A stretch of 44,267 nt of DNA from JBEKHI01 sp050012355 (GTDB lineage: Bacteria; Actinomycetota; Actinomycetes; Streptosporangiales; Streptosporangiaceae). Position numbers and translations under genes: made by a program. The stretch's first letter is position 1; every line of letters starts with the position of its first letter. The DNA lies in the NCBI GenBank assembly GCA_050012355.1, contig JBEKHI010000013.1, positions 1 through 44,267 of the forward strand, read 5' to 3'. Under the pieces are notes generated by a model that saw nothing but the letters and a program-made list of their open reading frames with translations, was not told where the DNA came from and made no database searches. Below are positions 16,415 to 25,288 of this stretch, piece by piece.

Positions 16415-17134
16415 ATGGCGGAGGACCAGAACGCCGCGGTGGAGATGTCCCCGCCTGACCAGATCGGGCGGCGGCTGCGCGAGGCGCGCTTGGCCCGTGG
16501 CATCTCGCTGCGGGAATTGGCCCGCCAGGTCGGCGTCTCCCCAAGCTTCGTCTCCCAGGTGGAGCGGGGCAAGGCGAACCCGTCCGTCGGCACGCTCTAT
16601 GCGTTCGTCACCAAGCTGGGCACCTCGCTGGACGAGCTGACCGGCGAGCGCCCTGGACCCGTCGTGGCAGAGCAGATCGCCCCGGCTGACCAGCAGATGT
16701 CCTGGGATCCGAGGACGGCTGCCTGGCCCCGCATCGGCGCGCCGGTCCAGCGCACGCATGAGCGGCGCAAGATCCAGCTCTCCGGTGTCGTCTGGGAACG
16801 CCTGACGCACGACGACGACCCGTACACCGACTTCCTGCACGTCCGTTACGCCCCAGGTAGCGCGTCCTGTCCGGAGAACGACATGATGCGGCACGGCGGG
16901 CGCGAGTACGGGTACATCGTCAGCGGCCGTATCGACATCCAGATAGGTTTCGACCTCTACCACCTCGATCCTGGCGATTCCATTCACTTCGACTCCACGA
17001 CTCCGCACCGGCTGAGCAACCCTTACGACGAGCCGTGCACCGGCATCTGGGTGGTGATCGCCCGGCGCGAGGACAATCGCGTGACCGGGCAGACGGGGGC
17101 CGCGAGCTCCAATCACCTGCCTGGTTTGCTGTGA
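16415..17134 (+). CDS. XRE family regulator with C-terminal cupin domain
   Basis: A 239-residue regulator. Residues 15-72 form an XRE helix-turn-helix (IGRRLREARLARGISLRELA, then VSPSFVSQVERGKANPS). Residues 150-225 form a small-ligand-sensing cupin (GREYGYIVSGRIDIQIG, DPGDSIHFDSTTPHRLSNP). Such proteins often control catabolism of amines, amino acids or related compounds by sensing a pathway metabolite. The ATG at 16415 has GAGGAGG about 10 nt upstream; an earlier in-frame ATG at 16352 would overlap the divergent promoter and lacks a ribosome-binding site. It lies between the M24 gene and the importer operon, ending 13 bp from the convergent ATPase-permease gene. Confidence 0.92.
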   Translation: MAEDQNAAVEMSPPDQIGRRLREARLARGISLRELARQVGVSPSFVSQVERGKANPSVGTLYAFVTKLGTSLDELTGERPGPVVAEQIAPADQQMSWDPRTAAWPRIGAPVQRTHERRKIQLSGVVWERLTHDDDPYTDFLHVRYAPGSASCPENDMMRHGGREYGYIVSGRIDIQIGFDLYHLDPGDSIHFDSTTPHRLSNPYDEPCTGIWVVIARREDNRVTGQTGAASSNHLPGLL

Positions 17135-17147
17135 GGCGCCCCCGGGC

Positions 17148-19670
17148 CTAGGCCATGAGGAGCCCGCCCGCTCGTCCCCGCGCGCGAGAGAACAGCCCGG
17201 CGCCCGCCAGGATGAGCAGCCCCGGCAGCCATTCCTGCCAGGCCTCGCCGAGGCCGAGGAAGCTGGTGGCCGCGACGATCTCCTGGATCAGGAACGCGCC
17301 GACGATGGCCCCCAGGTAGGAGCCCCGTCCGCCGTAGATGCTCGCGCCGCCGAGGACGGCCGCCGTGATGCTGGTCAGCGTGTAATCGGTGCCCAGCCCT
17401 GCTTGGCCGACGCCAACCAGGCTGGTGAGCGCGATGCCGGCCAGGACGGCGAAGACCGAGCAGGTGACATGGGCGCCCACGATCGTGGTCTGCACCCGGG
17501 CGCCCATCCGCTGAGCCCGCGGCTGCGCCGACCCGACTGCCCGCAGCTCGACGCCGCGCCTGGAGTGGCGCAGCATCCACTGGCCCGCCGCCAGCGCGAT
17601 CACCGAGATAAGCGCGACCACCGGCACGACGCCGACCTTGGTCTGCAGGAGCCGGATGGACGAGGCGTCGATGTAGCCGCTGGGCGTCGGACGCAGCACC
17701 AGGCCCAAGCCTTGCAAGAAGATATACATAACGAGGGTGGCGATTACCGCGGGCAGCCGCACCAGCCTGATGCCGACGGCGTTCACCACGCCGACGGCGA
17801 CTCCCGCGAGCAGGCTGACCGCTATGCCGGTGAGCAGTCCAGGCAGTCCGTGCCCGGCGGTGGCGAAGAACGACATGATCACCACCACCAGGCCCATCAG
17901 CGGGCCGACCGAGAGGTCGATGCTGCCCGCGAGGAGCACGGTGAGCTGGCCGCCGGCCACGAAGATCAGGATGCTGGCCAGGAGCATCGTGTTGGACAGG
18001 TTGTAGGAATCCAGGAAGAGCCCGTTTCTGCTGGTTGTGTACGCGGCCAGCAGGACCGCGAGGACGACGAGGACGCCCGCTGGCAGGTGATCACTGCCCA
18101 GCAGTCCTGGCATGGCCGGCCGCCATCGCCGCCAGCCATGCCGGGTGTCCTGCGCGGCGGGCTCGTCCGGCTGGCCGGCATCGTCGCGGGTCGCCAGGAT
18201 GGCTGACCCGGTAATGGCCCGTTCGGTGAGATCCTTCCCGGCCAGCTCACGCGCCACCCGGCCGCGGGAGAATACCAGGACGCGGTCGCACAGGCCCACC
18301 AGCTCGATGGCATCGCTGGACAGGGCGAGCACCGCGTGCCCCGCCCCGGCGAAATCGCGCAGCAGCCGGTAGATCTCCATCCGGGCGCCGACGTCCACCC
18401 CTCGGGTGGGCTCGTCGGCCAGCAGGACATTCGGCTCGGCGGCCAGGGATCGCGCGAAGACCACCTTCTGCTGGTTGCCGCCGGAGAGCCCGGCGACCGG
18501 CGATTCGATGCCGGGCGTACGGACGTTCAGCGCCGAGACCGCCTCGCGTGCCCCGGCCGCCTCACGGCCACGGTCGACCACCCCCCAGCGGGACAGCTTC
18601 GGCAGGATGAGCGCGGAGTAGTTCTCTCGCACCGACAGCGGGAGAAACGCGCCCTCGGTGTGCCTGTCGCCGGGCAGGTGGACGATGCCGCGAGCACCGG
18701 CGGCGGCCGGGGTGAGGCCGGTCACCGACTCTCCGCTCACCTGGATCTCCCCCGAGCTGGGCACCAGTCCGGCCAGTGCCCGCAGCAGCTCGCGCTGCCC
18801 GTTGCCCTCCACCCCGGCCAGGCCAACGATCTCACCGGGGCGCAGTTCCAGGTCGACAGCGGTGAACCGGGGTCCGGTCAGCTGGCGGGCCGCCAGCAGC
18901 GGCGCGTCGGCCGCCAGCGGCGCGGCGAGCTTGTCCGGGAAGATACCGGACACCTCTCGTCCGACGATCAGCTGCAGCACGTCCTGCTCGGTCACCGCGT
19001 CCGCGTCGAAGGTTCCGCGGATCTCACCGTCCCGCAGGACCGTGATCCGGCTGGCGATTCGCCGTACCTCGGGGAACCGGTGTGAGATGTACACCACCGC
19101 GGCGCCAGCGTCGCGTAGCTGTTCCACCTGCTCGAACAGCCGGGCGCTCTCGGCCTCGGTCAGCGATTCCGTGGGCTCGTCGAGCACGAGGACCTTGGAT
19201 TCCAGTGCCAGGGCCCTGGCGATTTCCACGAGCTGCCGTTGCGCGATGGTCAGCTCGCCCGCGCGCGTGCCGGGCGCGATGTCCGCGCCGACGGCGGCCA
19301 GCTGCGTCCGTGCCCACTCCGCGGCTCCGGATCGGGCCGGACGGCGGTCCGGCGGCAGCGAGAACAGCAGGTTCTCCGCTACCGACAGGTCGTCGATGAC
19401 GGTGGCGTGCTGGTAAACCACGGCCAGGCCTAGCTGCTGCGCCGCCGCTGGCGACGGTCGGGTCAGCCGGTGCCCTCCGATCTCGACCGTCCCGCTGTCC
19501 GGTGCGATGACGCCAGCCGCCACCGCCATCAGGGTTGACTTCCCGGCGCCGTTCTCGCCGACGAGCGCGTGTACCTCGCCCGGCTTGACGGTGAAGCTGA
19601 CGTCTTTGAGCGCCAGGACGCCGGGAAAGGACTTGACGATGTGGTCGAGCCGGAGGACCTCGGTTGACAT
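17148..19670 (-). CDS. Fused ABC transporter: ribose-type double ATPase plus permease
   Basis: An 840-residue fusion. Residues 1-240 are a first ABC domain (Walker A GENGAGKST at 38-46, degenerate signature LTIAQRQ, Walker B VLVLDEPTES). Residues about 255-500 are a second domain with the degenerate Walker A of RbsA-like proteins (GVEGNGQRELL) but a full signature LSGGNQQK and Walker B LLADEPTRGVD. After a linker, residues about 527-835 are a RbsC-like permease with many membrane helices (FVAGGQLTVLLAGSIDLSVG, ATLVMYIFLQGLG, AAVLGGASIYGGRG). ATPase and permease are normally separate polypeptides in this family. It ends the minus-strand operon after the receptor gene. Its own ATG follows that gene's stop by 14 bp. 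Confidence 0.9.
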   Translation of the reverse strand: MSTEVLRLDHIVKSFPGVLALKDVSFTVKPGEVHALVGENGAGKSTLMAVAAGVIAPDSGTVEIGGHRLTRPSPAAAQQLGLAVVYQHATVIDDLSVAENLLFSLPPDRRPARSGAAEWARTQLAAVGADIAPGTRAGELTIAQRQLVEIARALALESKVLVLDEPTESLTEAESARLFEQVEQLRDAGAAVVYISHRFPEVRRIASRITVLRDGEIRGTFDADAVTEQDVLQLIVGREVSGIFPDKLAAPLAADAPLLAARQLTGPRFTAVDLELRPGEIVGLAGVEGNGQRELLRALAGLVPSSGEIQVSGESVTGLTPAAAGARGIVHLPGDRHTEGAFLPLSVRENYSALILPKLSRWGVVDRGREAAGAREAVSALNVRTPGIESPVAGLSGGNQQKVVFARSLAAEPNVLLADEPTRGVDVGARMEIYRLLRDFAGAGHAVLALSSDAIELVGLCDRVLVFSRGRVARELAGKDLTERAITGSAILATRDDAGQPDEPAAQDTRHGWRRWRPAMPGLLGSDHLPAGVLVVLAVLLAAYTTSRNGLFLDSYNLSNTMLLASILIFVAGGQLTVLLAGSIDLSVGPLMGLVVVIMSFFATAGHGLPGLLTGIAVSLLAGVAVGVVNAVGIRLVRLPAVIATLVMYIFLQGLGLVLRPTPSGYIDASSIRLLQTKVGVVPVVALISVIALAAGQWMLRHSRRGVELRAVGSAQPRAQRMGARVQTTIVGAHVTCSVFAVLAGIALTSLVGVGQAGLGTDYTLTSITAAVLGGASIYGGRGSYLGAIVGAFLIQEIVAATSFLGLGEAWQEWLPGLLILAGAGLFSRARGRAGGLLMA

Positions 19671-19684
19671 ATGGATGCCCGTTC

Positions 19685-20830
19685 CTACGCCTTGCCATAC
19701 TCGGCCAGCTGGGACGCCGAGAGCTTGTTGGAGTTGTAGTAGTCCGACGGCTCGGCCGAGTTGCAGACGGGCGCCGCGTCGCCGAGCGAGTTCTCGATCA
19801 GCGGCAGGTTGTAGGTGCTGGGCTCGTTGTCCGGCACTCCCTCCGCGGCGGCGATGGCCTTGCGGACCGCGATCCGTCCGAGCCAGTTCCGCGAGGAGAT
19901 GGTCGCGAGCTGGAAGTCACTGCCCGATGTCTTGGACTTCTGCTGGTAAAGGCAGCCGAGGCCGTTCGCCTCCAGGGTGGCGATGGGGACCAGCGACCGG
20001 CCAGCGGCGGCAAACGCGCGGGTCTCCGCGAGAGCGTCGGTGCCGTAGTCCGAGATGACGCCGTTGATGACCGGGTACTTGGCCAGCAGCGAGGCGGCCA
20101 CCTGCTGTGCCTGGGACGGGTCCCAGTTCGTCACGGCCCAGGTCGAGTCACCGGTGAGCAGGTGGATGCCCGGGTACTTGGCGAAGACGGCCACGACCGC
20201 GCTTAGCTGAGCGGTGGTCACTGGGTTGCCAGCCGGGCCGCCCGTCATGACCACGTTGCCCTTGCCGCCGAGTGCCTTGACCATCCAGTCGGCCCACAGC
20301 GTCCCGGCGTAACCGGCGTTCCAGTCGACGTAGGTGACGTAGTCCTGTCCTGGCGTGCCGCCAGGGTCGGCGCCCCACGGAACGACCTTCACTCCGGCAT
20401 TGGTCGCCGCCTCGATCGCCGGCAGCTCCGCCTGACCGAAGTCCGGTATGACCACGATCGCGTTCGCGCCCTGGGCCACCATGGAGTTGATCTGGGAGAT
20501 GGCGGTCTGCAGCTCGCCGCCGCCGATCTGGACGATGGTCTTGACGTTGGGGCACTTCGCCGCCTCGGACCGGACCGCGGCCATCGACTCCTGTGACCAG
20601 GCGTTGATCCCGAATCCGTCCTCGATACCCAGCGTGATCTGCTTCTTTCCGCAGAACGCGGTGCTCGATGTGATGCCGGCGCTGGCGATCTCCTGCGCCG
20701 CGCTGAGGGTGATACCGGTACCGGACGAACTGGACGAGGAACTCGCGGAGCCGGATGACCCCGCACTGGAGCAGGCCGCGAGCCCCAGCGCCATGATGGC
20801 GGCGGCTCCGGACAGTATCTTTCTATTCAC
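19685..20830 (-). CDS. ABC transporter substrate-binding lipoprotein, RbsB-like
   Basis: A 381-residue receptor of the ribose/autoinducer-2 class (periplasmic-binding protein fold 4). The signal peptide ends in LAAC with Cys20 lipidated, then a Ser/Gly linker. The mature part has ITLGIEDGFGINAWSQESMA, a QIGGGELQTAISQINSMVAQ segment and AIVVIPDFGQAE, the usual first-domain pattern. The start is GTG at 20830 with GGAGG just upstream. Two Cys (in FCGKK and KCPNV) and two more (GLGCLY, PVCNS) could form disulfides outside the cell. Receptors of this class bind pentoses and also non-sugar ligands; here the ligand is unknown, but the operon and the divergent amidohydrolase suggest a nitrogen-containing compound. 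Confidence 0.9.
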   Translation of the reverse strand: MNRKILSGAAAIMALGLAACSSAGSSGSASSSSSSSGTGITLSAAQEIASAGITSSTAFCGKKQITLGIEDGFGINAWSQESMAAVRSEAAKCPNVKTIVQIGGGELQTAISQINSMVAQGANAIVVIPDFGQAELPAIEAATNAGVKVVPWGADPGGTPGQDYVTYVDWNAGYAGTLWADWMVKALGGKGNVVMTGGPAGNPVTTAQLSAVVAVFAKYPGIHLLTGDSTWAVTNWDPSQAQQVAASLLAKYPVINGVISDYGTDALAETRAFAAAGRSLVPIATLEANGLGCLYQQKSKTSGSDFQLATISSRNWLGRIAVRKAIAAAEGVPDNEPSTYNLPLIENSLGDAAPVCNSAEPSDYYNSNKLSASQLAEYGKA

Positions 20831-20864
20831 GCAATCCTCCGTGTCATGGGTGTGGACTACTTGG

Positions 20865-21866
20865 TCAGTCCGTGTCGGCTGACGGCTGTGCGGCGCGAAT
20901 CAGCGGGTGCCGTGATCCGCCGAACCAGCGGCGCCACGGGACGCTCCGCAGGGCCATCCCCAGGCCGATCGCGATGCTCTGGATGAGGAGTTGCACGGAC
21001 GCCGGTGCCCCGGCCCCGAACACGACCTGCTGCAGCTGGGTGAGGAACAGCGCCCCGACGGCGGTGGCCAGCACGCTGCCGCTGCCTCCGGCCAGTGACG
21101 TTCCGCCGAGCACGACGGCGGCGATCGAGGGAAGAAGGTAGTTGTTCCCGGCCGACAGCCCGGGGGTCTGCAGGTAGCCGGCGACGAGCACCCCGGCCAC
21201 CCCGTAGCAGACGGCCGCGATGCTGTAGGTGGCCAGCCGGTACCGACGCACCGGCATCCCGGCGGCGTGGGCCGCGGCGGCGCTGGTCCCGATCGCCACG
21301 AACCGGCGCCCGGCCGTGGTCCGGCGCAGGACGAACGCCACGCCTGCGACCAGCGCGAGGGCTATCAGCACTAGGTAGGAGACGCCGAGTACGCGGCCGA
21401 ACGCGAAGCTGGCCAGCCCGGGCGGCGCCGACGCCGACGAGCTTCCCCCGGTGATCTGCAAGATCGTGCCAAGCAGCAGCGCGTTGACACCCAGCGTGGC
21501 GACCAGCGGCGTGATTCCGAGCCGGGTGACGGCCAGGCCGCTGACCAGGCCGGCCAGCGCGCTGGCCGCGATCACGACGATTACGGCGGTGAGCAGCCCT
21601 GAGTCAGAGCCGTTGGACAGCTTGGTGACCAGGATCGCGGACAGCGAGACGATCCCGGGAACGGACAGGTCGAGGCCTCGCTGCTGGATGACGAGGGTCT
21701 GGCCGATGCCGATGATCGCGAGGATCGCCGCGAACGGCAGGGTGCTGCGCAGCGCGCTGGTGCCATCGCTGCCGCCCGCGACCAGCGGGCTGACCAGGAA
21801 CAGCAGCGCGGTGGCGGGCCAGATGGCGACGTAGGGCCCGCGGAGCAGCCAGCTCGGACTCTTCAT
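20865..21866 (-). CDS. ABC transporter permease, RbsC-like
   Basis: A 333-residue membrane protein with about nine to ten hydrophobic helices. It carries RbsC-family signatures: GIGQTLVIQQRGLDLSVPGI, LGVNALLLGTIL, and AAVVLGGTSLAGGSGSV near the end. The ATG at 21866 overlaps the SDR stop as ATGA; longer upstream frames lie inside that gene. Together with the permease half of the fusion protein it would give a heterodimeric pore, which is unusual since many ribose-type systems use a homodimer. The C-terminus is Arg-rich and cytoplasmic. Confidence 0.9.
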   Translation of the reverse strand: MKSPSWLLRGPYVAIWPATALLFLVSPLVAGGSDGTSALRSTLPFAAILAIIGIGQTLVIQQRGLDLSVPGIVSLSAILVTKLSNGSDSGLLTAVIVVIAASALAGLVSGLAVTRLGITPLVATLGVNALLLGTILQITGGSSSASAPPGLASFAFGRVLGVSYLVLIALALVAGVAFVLRRTTAGRRFVAIGTSAAAAHAAGMPVRRYRLATYSIAAVCYGVAGVLVAGYLQTPGLSAGNNYLLPSIAAVVLGGTSLAGGSGSVLATAVGALFLTQLQQVVFGAGAPASVQLLIQSIAIGLGMALRSVPWRRWFGGSRHPLIRAAQPSADTD

Positions 21867-22639
21867 CGGGCGAGCCAGCCCCCGTCGGCCGGCAGGGTGA
21901 CCCCGTTGATGTAGGGCGCCATACCGGACAACAGGAACGCGACGGTCGCCGCGATCTCCTCCGGGCGGCCGATCCGGCCTGCCGGAGTCTGCTCGAACAG
22001 TTGCTCCTCGTATCCAGGGGTCGCGTCGAGGATGGGCTGGAGCATCGGGGTGCGGACGAATCCCGGCGCGATGGTGTTGACCCGGATGCCCAGCGGCGCC
22101 AGCTCGATGGCGAGTGTCCTGGACAGCGCCTCGATCGCGCCCTTGGTGGCGGCGTAGGCCGAGCAGCCGGCGAATCCGGCCTGAGCTGTCGTGGAGGAGA
22201 CGAACACGATGCTCGACCCCGGCGGCATCGCGCCGACGGCCCGCTGGGTCATGACGAAATGGGAGACCACGTTGGTGTTCCACTGGCGGGCGATGCTGTC
22301 GAGCGTCGTGTCCGCGAGCGGACGCGGATCGAACAGGCTCGCGTTCAGTACCAGCCCGTGGATCGCGCCATAGGCGGCGGTCGCCTCCTCGATCAGGGCT
22401 CCCGCGGCGGCCGGCTCCTCCAGGTCGAGGGTCACTGGCACCGCCTGACCGCCCGCGGCCAGTATGTCCGCCGCCACGGCCGCGAGCCGCCCAGTGTCCC
22501 GTCCCTGCAGGACGAGCCTGGCGTGCCGGGCTCCCAGGAATCTCGCGGTCTCCGCCCCCATACCGGAACTCGCTCCGGTGATCACGAAACAGCGGTCCGC
22601 GAGCTCCCATGGCTCGTCGGCAAGCCGTACGTCAGCCAT
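21863..22639 (-). CDS. SDR family NAD(P)-dependent oxidoreductase (catabolic cluster)
   Basis: A 258-residue classical SDR. The cofactor motif is TGASSGMG near residue 20, the middle motif is VLNASLF (replacing NNAG), and the catalytic set is in FVSSTTAQAGFAGCSAYAATKGA (Ser, then YAATK). The C-terminus has the family pattern MAPYINGVTLPADGGWLAR. AGGAGGG precedes the ATG at 22639. It is first in the importer operon, with a -35/-10 pair overlapping a regulator box upstream. It probably oxidises an alcohol intermediate of the imported compound; the substrate is not evident. Confidence 0.92.
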   Translation of the reverse strand: MADVRLADEPWELADRCFVITGASSGMGAETARFLGARHARLVLQGRDTGRLAAVAADILAAGGQAVPVTLDLEEPAAAGALIEEATAAYGAIHGLVLNASLFDPRPLADTTLDSIARQWNTNVVSHFVMTQRAVGAMPPGSSIVFVSSTTAQAGFAGCSAYAATKGAIEALSRTLAIELAPLGIRVNTIAPGFVRTPMLQPILDATPGYEEQLFEQTPAGRIGRPEEIAATVAFLLSGMAPYINGVTLPADGGWLAR

Positions 22640-22718
22640 CTGCCCTCCTGCGCGCTCGTTCTGTGGTGTTTGTTTCAAGAGCGCTACCTGGTGGTAACGA
22701 TCACCCGACGGTGACGGC

Positions 22719-22764
22719 AGTGTAGACAGAGCGATTCACGTGCGTCAAGTGTCACTTAACATTG
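22719..22764 (-). promoter_or_regulatory. Promoter of the SDR-importer operon with XRE-cupin box 2
   Basis: On the minus strand TTGACG (22748-22743) and TACACT (22724-22719) are spaced by 18 nt, a good sigma-70-like promoter 80 bp before the SDR start. The box AGTGTCACTTAACATTG (22748-22764, read on plus) abuts and overlaps the -35 end. That position suits an activator or a repressor. Confidence 0.6.
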
Positions 22765-22842
22765 ACGACCTCGGGGATTCCCAGCTAGATCGATAAATCC
22801 GACGGCAGAAGATAACAGTCCGATAGATTCGTGAAGAGAGGC

Positions 22843-22874
22843 TTGACGAATTTGGTAAGTGTCACGTTACAGTG
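22843..22874 (+). promoter_or_regulatory. Promoter of the amidohydrolase gene with XRE-cupin box 3
   Basis: TTGACG (22843-22848) is followed after 19 nt by TACAGT (22868-22873), a plausible promoter 59 bp before the amidohydrolase ATG. The box AGTGTCACGTTACAGTG (22858-22874) covers the spacer and -10, so bound protein should block transcription. Confidence 0.55.
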
Positions 22875-22931
22875 CTGACACTCGCACCAGCGGGGTCGCA
22901 CTGATCAGCGCAGATCTTCGAGGAGTCAGCC

Positions 22932-24317
22932 ATGGCCACGTCGAACCGGTATCTCATCCGCAGCGCCCGTGTTCTCTCCCAGGACCCGGCCATCGGGGAT
23001 CTGCCGTCCGCCGACATCCTCATCAGTGACGGCAAGATCGAGGCGGTGGCGCCGGACCTCGGCACACCGGACGCCGAGGTCATCGACGGGACGGACCGCA
23101 TCGCGCTCCCGGGCTTCGTCGACACGCACCGCCACTCCTGGCAGTCGCTGATCAGGCACATGTCCACCGACTGGACTCTGCCCCAGTACTTCTCCGGTGT
23201 CCGCGGAGTGCTCGGCAACAAGTACACCCCCGAGGACATGTACGCGGCCAACCTGATCGCCATGCTGGACGCGCTGGACTCAGGCATCACCACGCTGGTC
23301 GACTGGTCGCACAACAACAACACGCCCGAGCACGCGGACGCCGCCATTCAGGGCGTGCTGGACTCAGGCATCCGCTGCGTCTGGGCCTACGGGAACTCCA
23401 ACGACGAATGGCTCCCGGTCAGCGAGACGCCGCAGTCCCGCGACGTGGAGCGGATCGCCAAGCAGTGGTTCTCGTCCACCGACCAGCTCGTGACGCTGGC
23501 GCTCGCGCCGCGCGGGCCGCAGTTCGCGACCAGGGACGTGACACTGCACGATTTCGGGCTAGCACGGGAACTCGACATCCCGGTCACGGTCCACGTCGGG
23601 GACGGAGCTTGGGGCAAGAGCCTGCCAGTGCTGTGGTTGGACTCCCACGGGCTCGCGGACTCCCGCACGACCTACGTGCACTGCAACATGCTGCGCGACG
23701 ACGAGTACGACGTGATCGCCCGGACCGGTGGCGCCATCTCGATCGCTCCCGAACTGGAGATGCACATGGGGCACGGGCGCCTGGCCACGCTCCGCGGCCG
23801 GGACCGCGGCATCCCCGTATCGCTCTCGATCGATGTGTGCACATCCGTGGGCGGGGACATGTTCAGCGCGATGCGCGCCGTGCTGGCCGGGACGCGGTAC
23901 CTGGTGAACATCAGCGCGCTCGACGACGGCCAGGCAGTCGACCCGCTTCCGGTGACCGCCACCGAGGTGCTCTCCTTCGCCACCCAGGGCGGCGCCACCG
24001 CGGCGTGGCTCGGCGACACGGTCGGATCCATCACCCCCGGGAAGGCCGCCGACGTGATCCTGGTCCGCACGGACACCTACGGGATGCAGCCGATGAACTA
24101 TCCGGCTGGCGCGATCGTGGAGTCCGGCAATCCGAACCTCGTGGACACCGTCCTCGTCAACGGCGCGGTGGTCAAGCGAGACGGGCACCTCGTCGGGCAT
24201 GACTTCGCCCAGGTGCGCAGGCAGGCCGAGCAGGCCAGGGACCGCGTGCTGGCGAAGGCGGGTGTCACCGACCCGGGCACGTGGATCCCCGAGGTATACG
24301 CGGCGCCCAAACAGTAG
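22932..24317 (+). CDS. Amidohydrolase family protein, AtzA/TrzA/cytosine-deaminase-like
   Basis: A 461-residue metal-dependent amidohydrolase. It has the outer beta-sandwich opening (YLIRSARVLS, ILISDGKIEAVAP) and the metal-binding residues His66 and His68 (DTHRHSWQ), His221 (VHVGDG), His250 (YVHCNM) and Asp301 (SIDVCTS), the single-zinc or iron pattern of deaminases and s-triazine hydrolases. TPGKAADVILV near the C-terminus is typical. Family members deaminate or dechlorinate purine- or triazine-like rings and similar amines. GAGGAG lies just before the ATG. It is divergent from the SDR-importer operon, with a regulator box in its promoter. The exact substrate cannot be inferred. Confidence 0.92.
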   Translation: MATSNRYLIRSARVLSQDPAIGDLPSADILISDGKIEAVAPDLGTPDAEVIDGTDRIALPGFVDTHRHSWQSLIRHMSTDWTLPQYFSGVRGVLGNKYTPEDMYAANLIAMLDALDSGITTLVDWSHNNNTPEHADAAIQGVLDSGIRCVWAYGNSNDEWLPVSETPQSRDVERIAKQWFSSTDQLVTLALAPRGPQFATRDVTLHDFGLARELDIPVTVHVGDGAWGKSLPVLWLDSHGLADSRTTYVHCNMLRDDEYDVIARTGGAISIAPELEMHMGHGRLATLRGRDRGIPVSLSIDVCTSVGGDMFSAMRAVLAGTRYLVNISALDDGQAVDPLPVTATEVLSFATQGGATAAWLGDTVGSITPGKAADVILVRTDTYGMQPMNYPAGAIVESGNPNLVDTVLVNGAVVKRDGHLVGHDFAQVRRQAEQARDRVLAKAGVTDPGTWIPEVYAAPKQ

Positions 24318-24415
24318 GCGACCCATTGACTTTCTGGGATACCACGACCCTGTCGGCCTAGTGGACGGTGTAGGCGTAGTCGCTGGTGACGAGGCGGAAC
24401 GTGCGGGGGAAGAAC

Positions 24416-25201
24416 ATGACCGTGCTGATAACCGGAGGCACCGGGACAGTGGGCTCGCGCGTCATCGAGGAGGTTTTGGCCCGCGGCGAGTCCGTACGGA
24501 CACTTTCCCGTCGCCCCGAGACCGCCAAGGTGCCGGCTGGTGTCGAGGTGACCGGATCAATGCAGACGGTCGACCTCGCCCGGGCGGCCGGCGTCAAGGC
24601 AGTGGTCTACCTGTCGGTCATCCACGCCGACGTCTTCACCGAACCGCCGCACCTCGCGGCCAAAGCCGCAGTCGAACGCATGATCCAAGACTTCGGCATC
24701 CATGCCTCCGTGCTGCGGCCCGGCGTTTACATGCAAAACGATCTCGCCCTGCGTGACCAACTCCTCCGCGAGGGTGTGTACCGTCCGGCCGCGGGCAGCC
24801 GTTCGGTGCTGTGCACCGACGTCCGTGACCTCGCCGAAGTCGCGGCACGCGAGCTCCTGCGCCGCGTCGCCACCCCTGACGCGTCGGCGACGACGATCGA
24901 CGTCGTCGCACCCCAGGTTCTCAGCGGCGACCGGGTCGCGGCCATCTGGTCGTCTGTCCTGGGCCGCGAGATCGGTTACGGCGGAGACGATCTCGACCGC
25001 CTGGAGGCAAGCTTCGCGCAGTAGAAGCCCGACTGGTTCGCCTACGACATGCGCCTGATGTACCAGCGGCTGCAGCGCGACGGCATGACCGCGGCGCCCG
25101 GCGCTGACGGCACCCTGCAGGAAATTCTCGGCCGTCCGATGCGCGGCTACGATGAGTTCGCCCGAGAAGCCGCGGAATCCTGGAAGGCGGCCCGCACCTG
25201 A
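24416..25201 (+). pseudogene. NmrA-like NAD(P)-binding protein, broken
   Basis: The frame starts with MTVLITGGTGTVGSRVIEEV, the nucleotide-binding motif of atypical SDR/NmrA proteins, and has RPGVYMQNDL and PQVLSGDRVAAIWSSVLGRE. It is interrupted by an in-frame TAG at 25022-25024. Exactly in frame, the family-like C-terminus continues (KPDWFAYDMRLMYQRLQRDG, LGRPMRGYDEFAREAAESW) to TGA at 25199-25201. In addition, about 35-40 residues normally found between the second strand (GVEVTG) and the helix (QTVDLARAAGV) are missing. GGGGGAA precedes the ATG. The amber codon could be a single substitution; the internal deletion suggests genuine decay. Confidence 0.7.
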
Positions 25202-25288
25202 TGCGACGGGCCGTCGTTATTGGGTAAACCCCGCAGTAACCTGCCGCACCTCCCCCTTGTCGTTACGGACTCGTTACACGCGTATGTC

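Noticed and set aside
24358..24597. Minus-strand frame ending FRLVTSDYAYTVH
   Set aside because: The tail looks protein-like but the rest is antisense to the NmrA-like gene; no family recognised.
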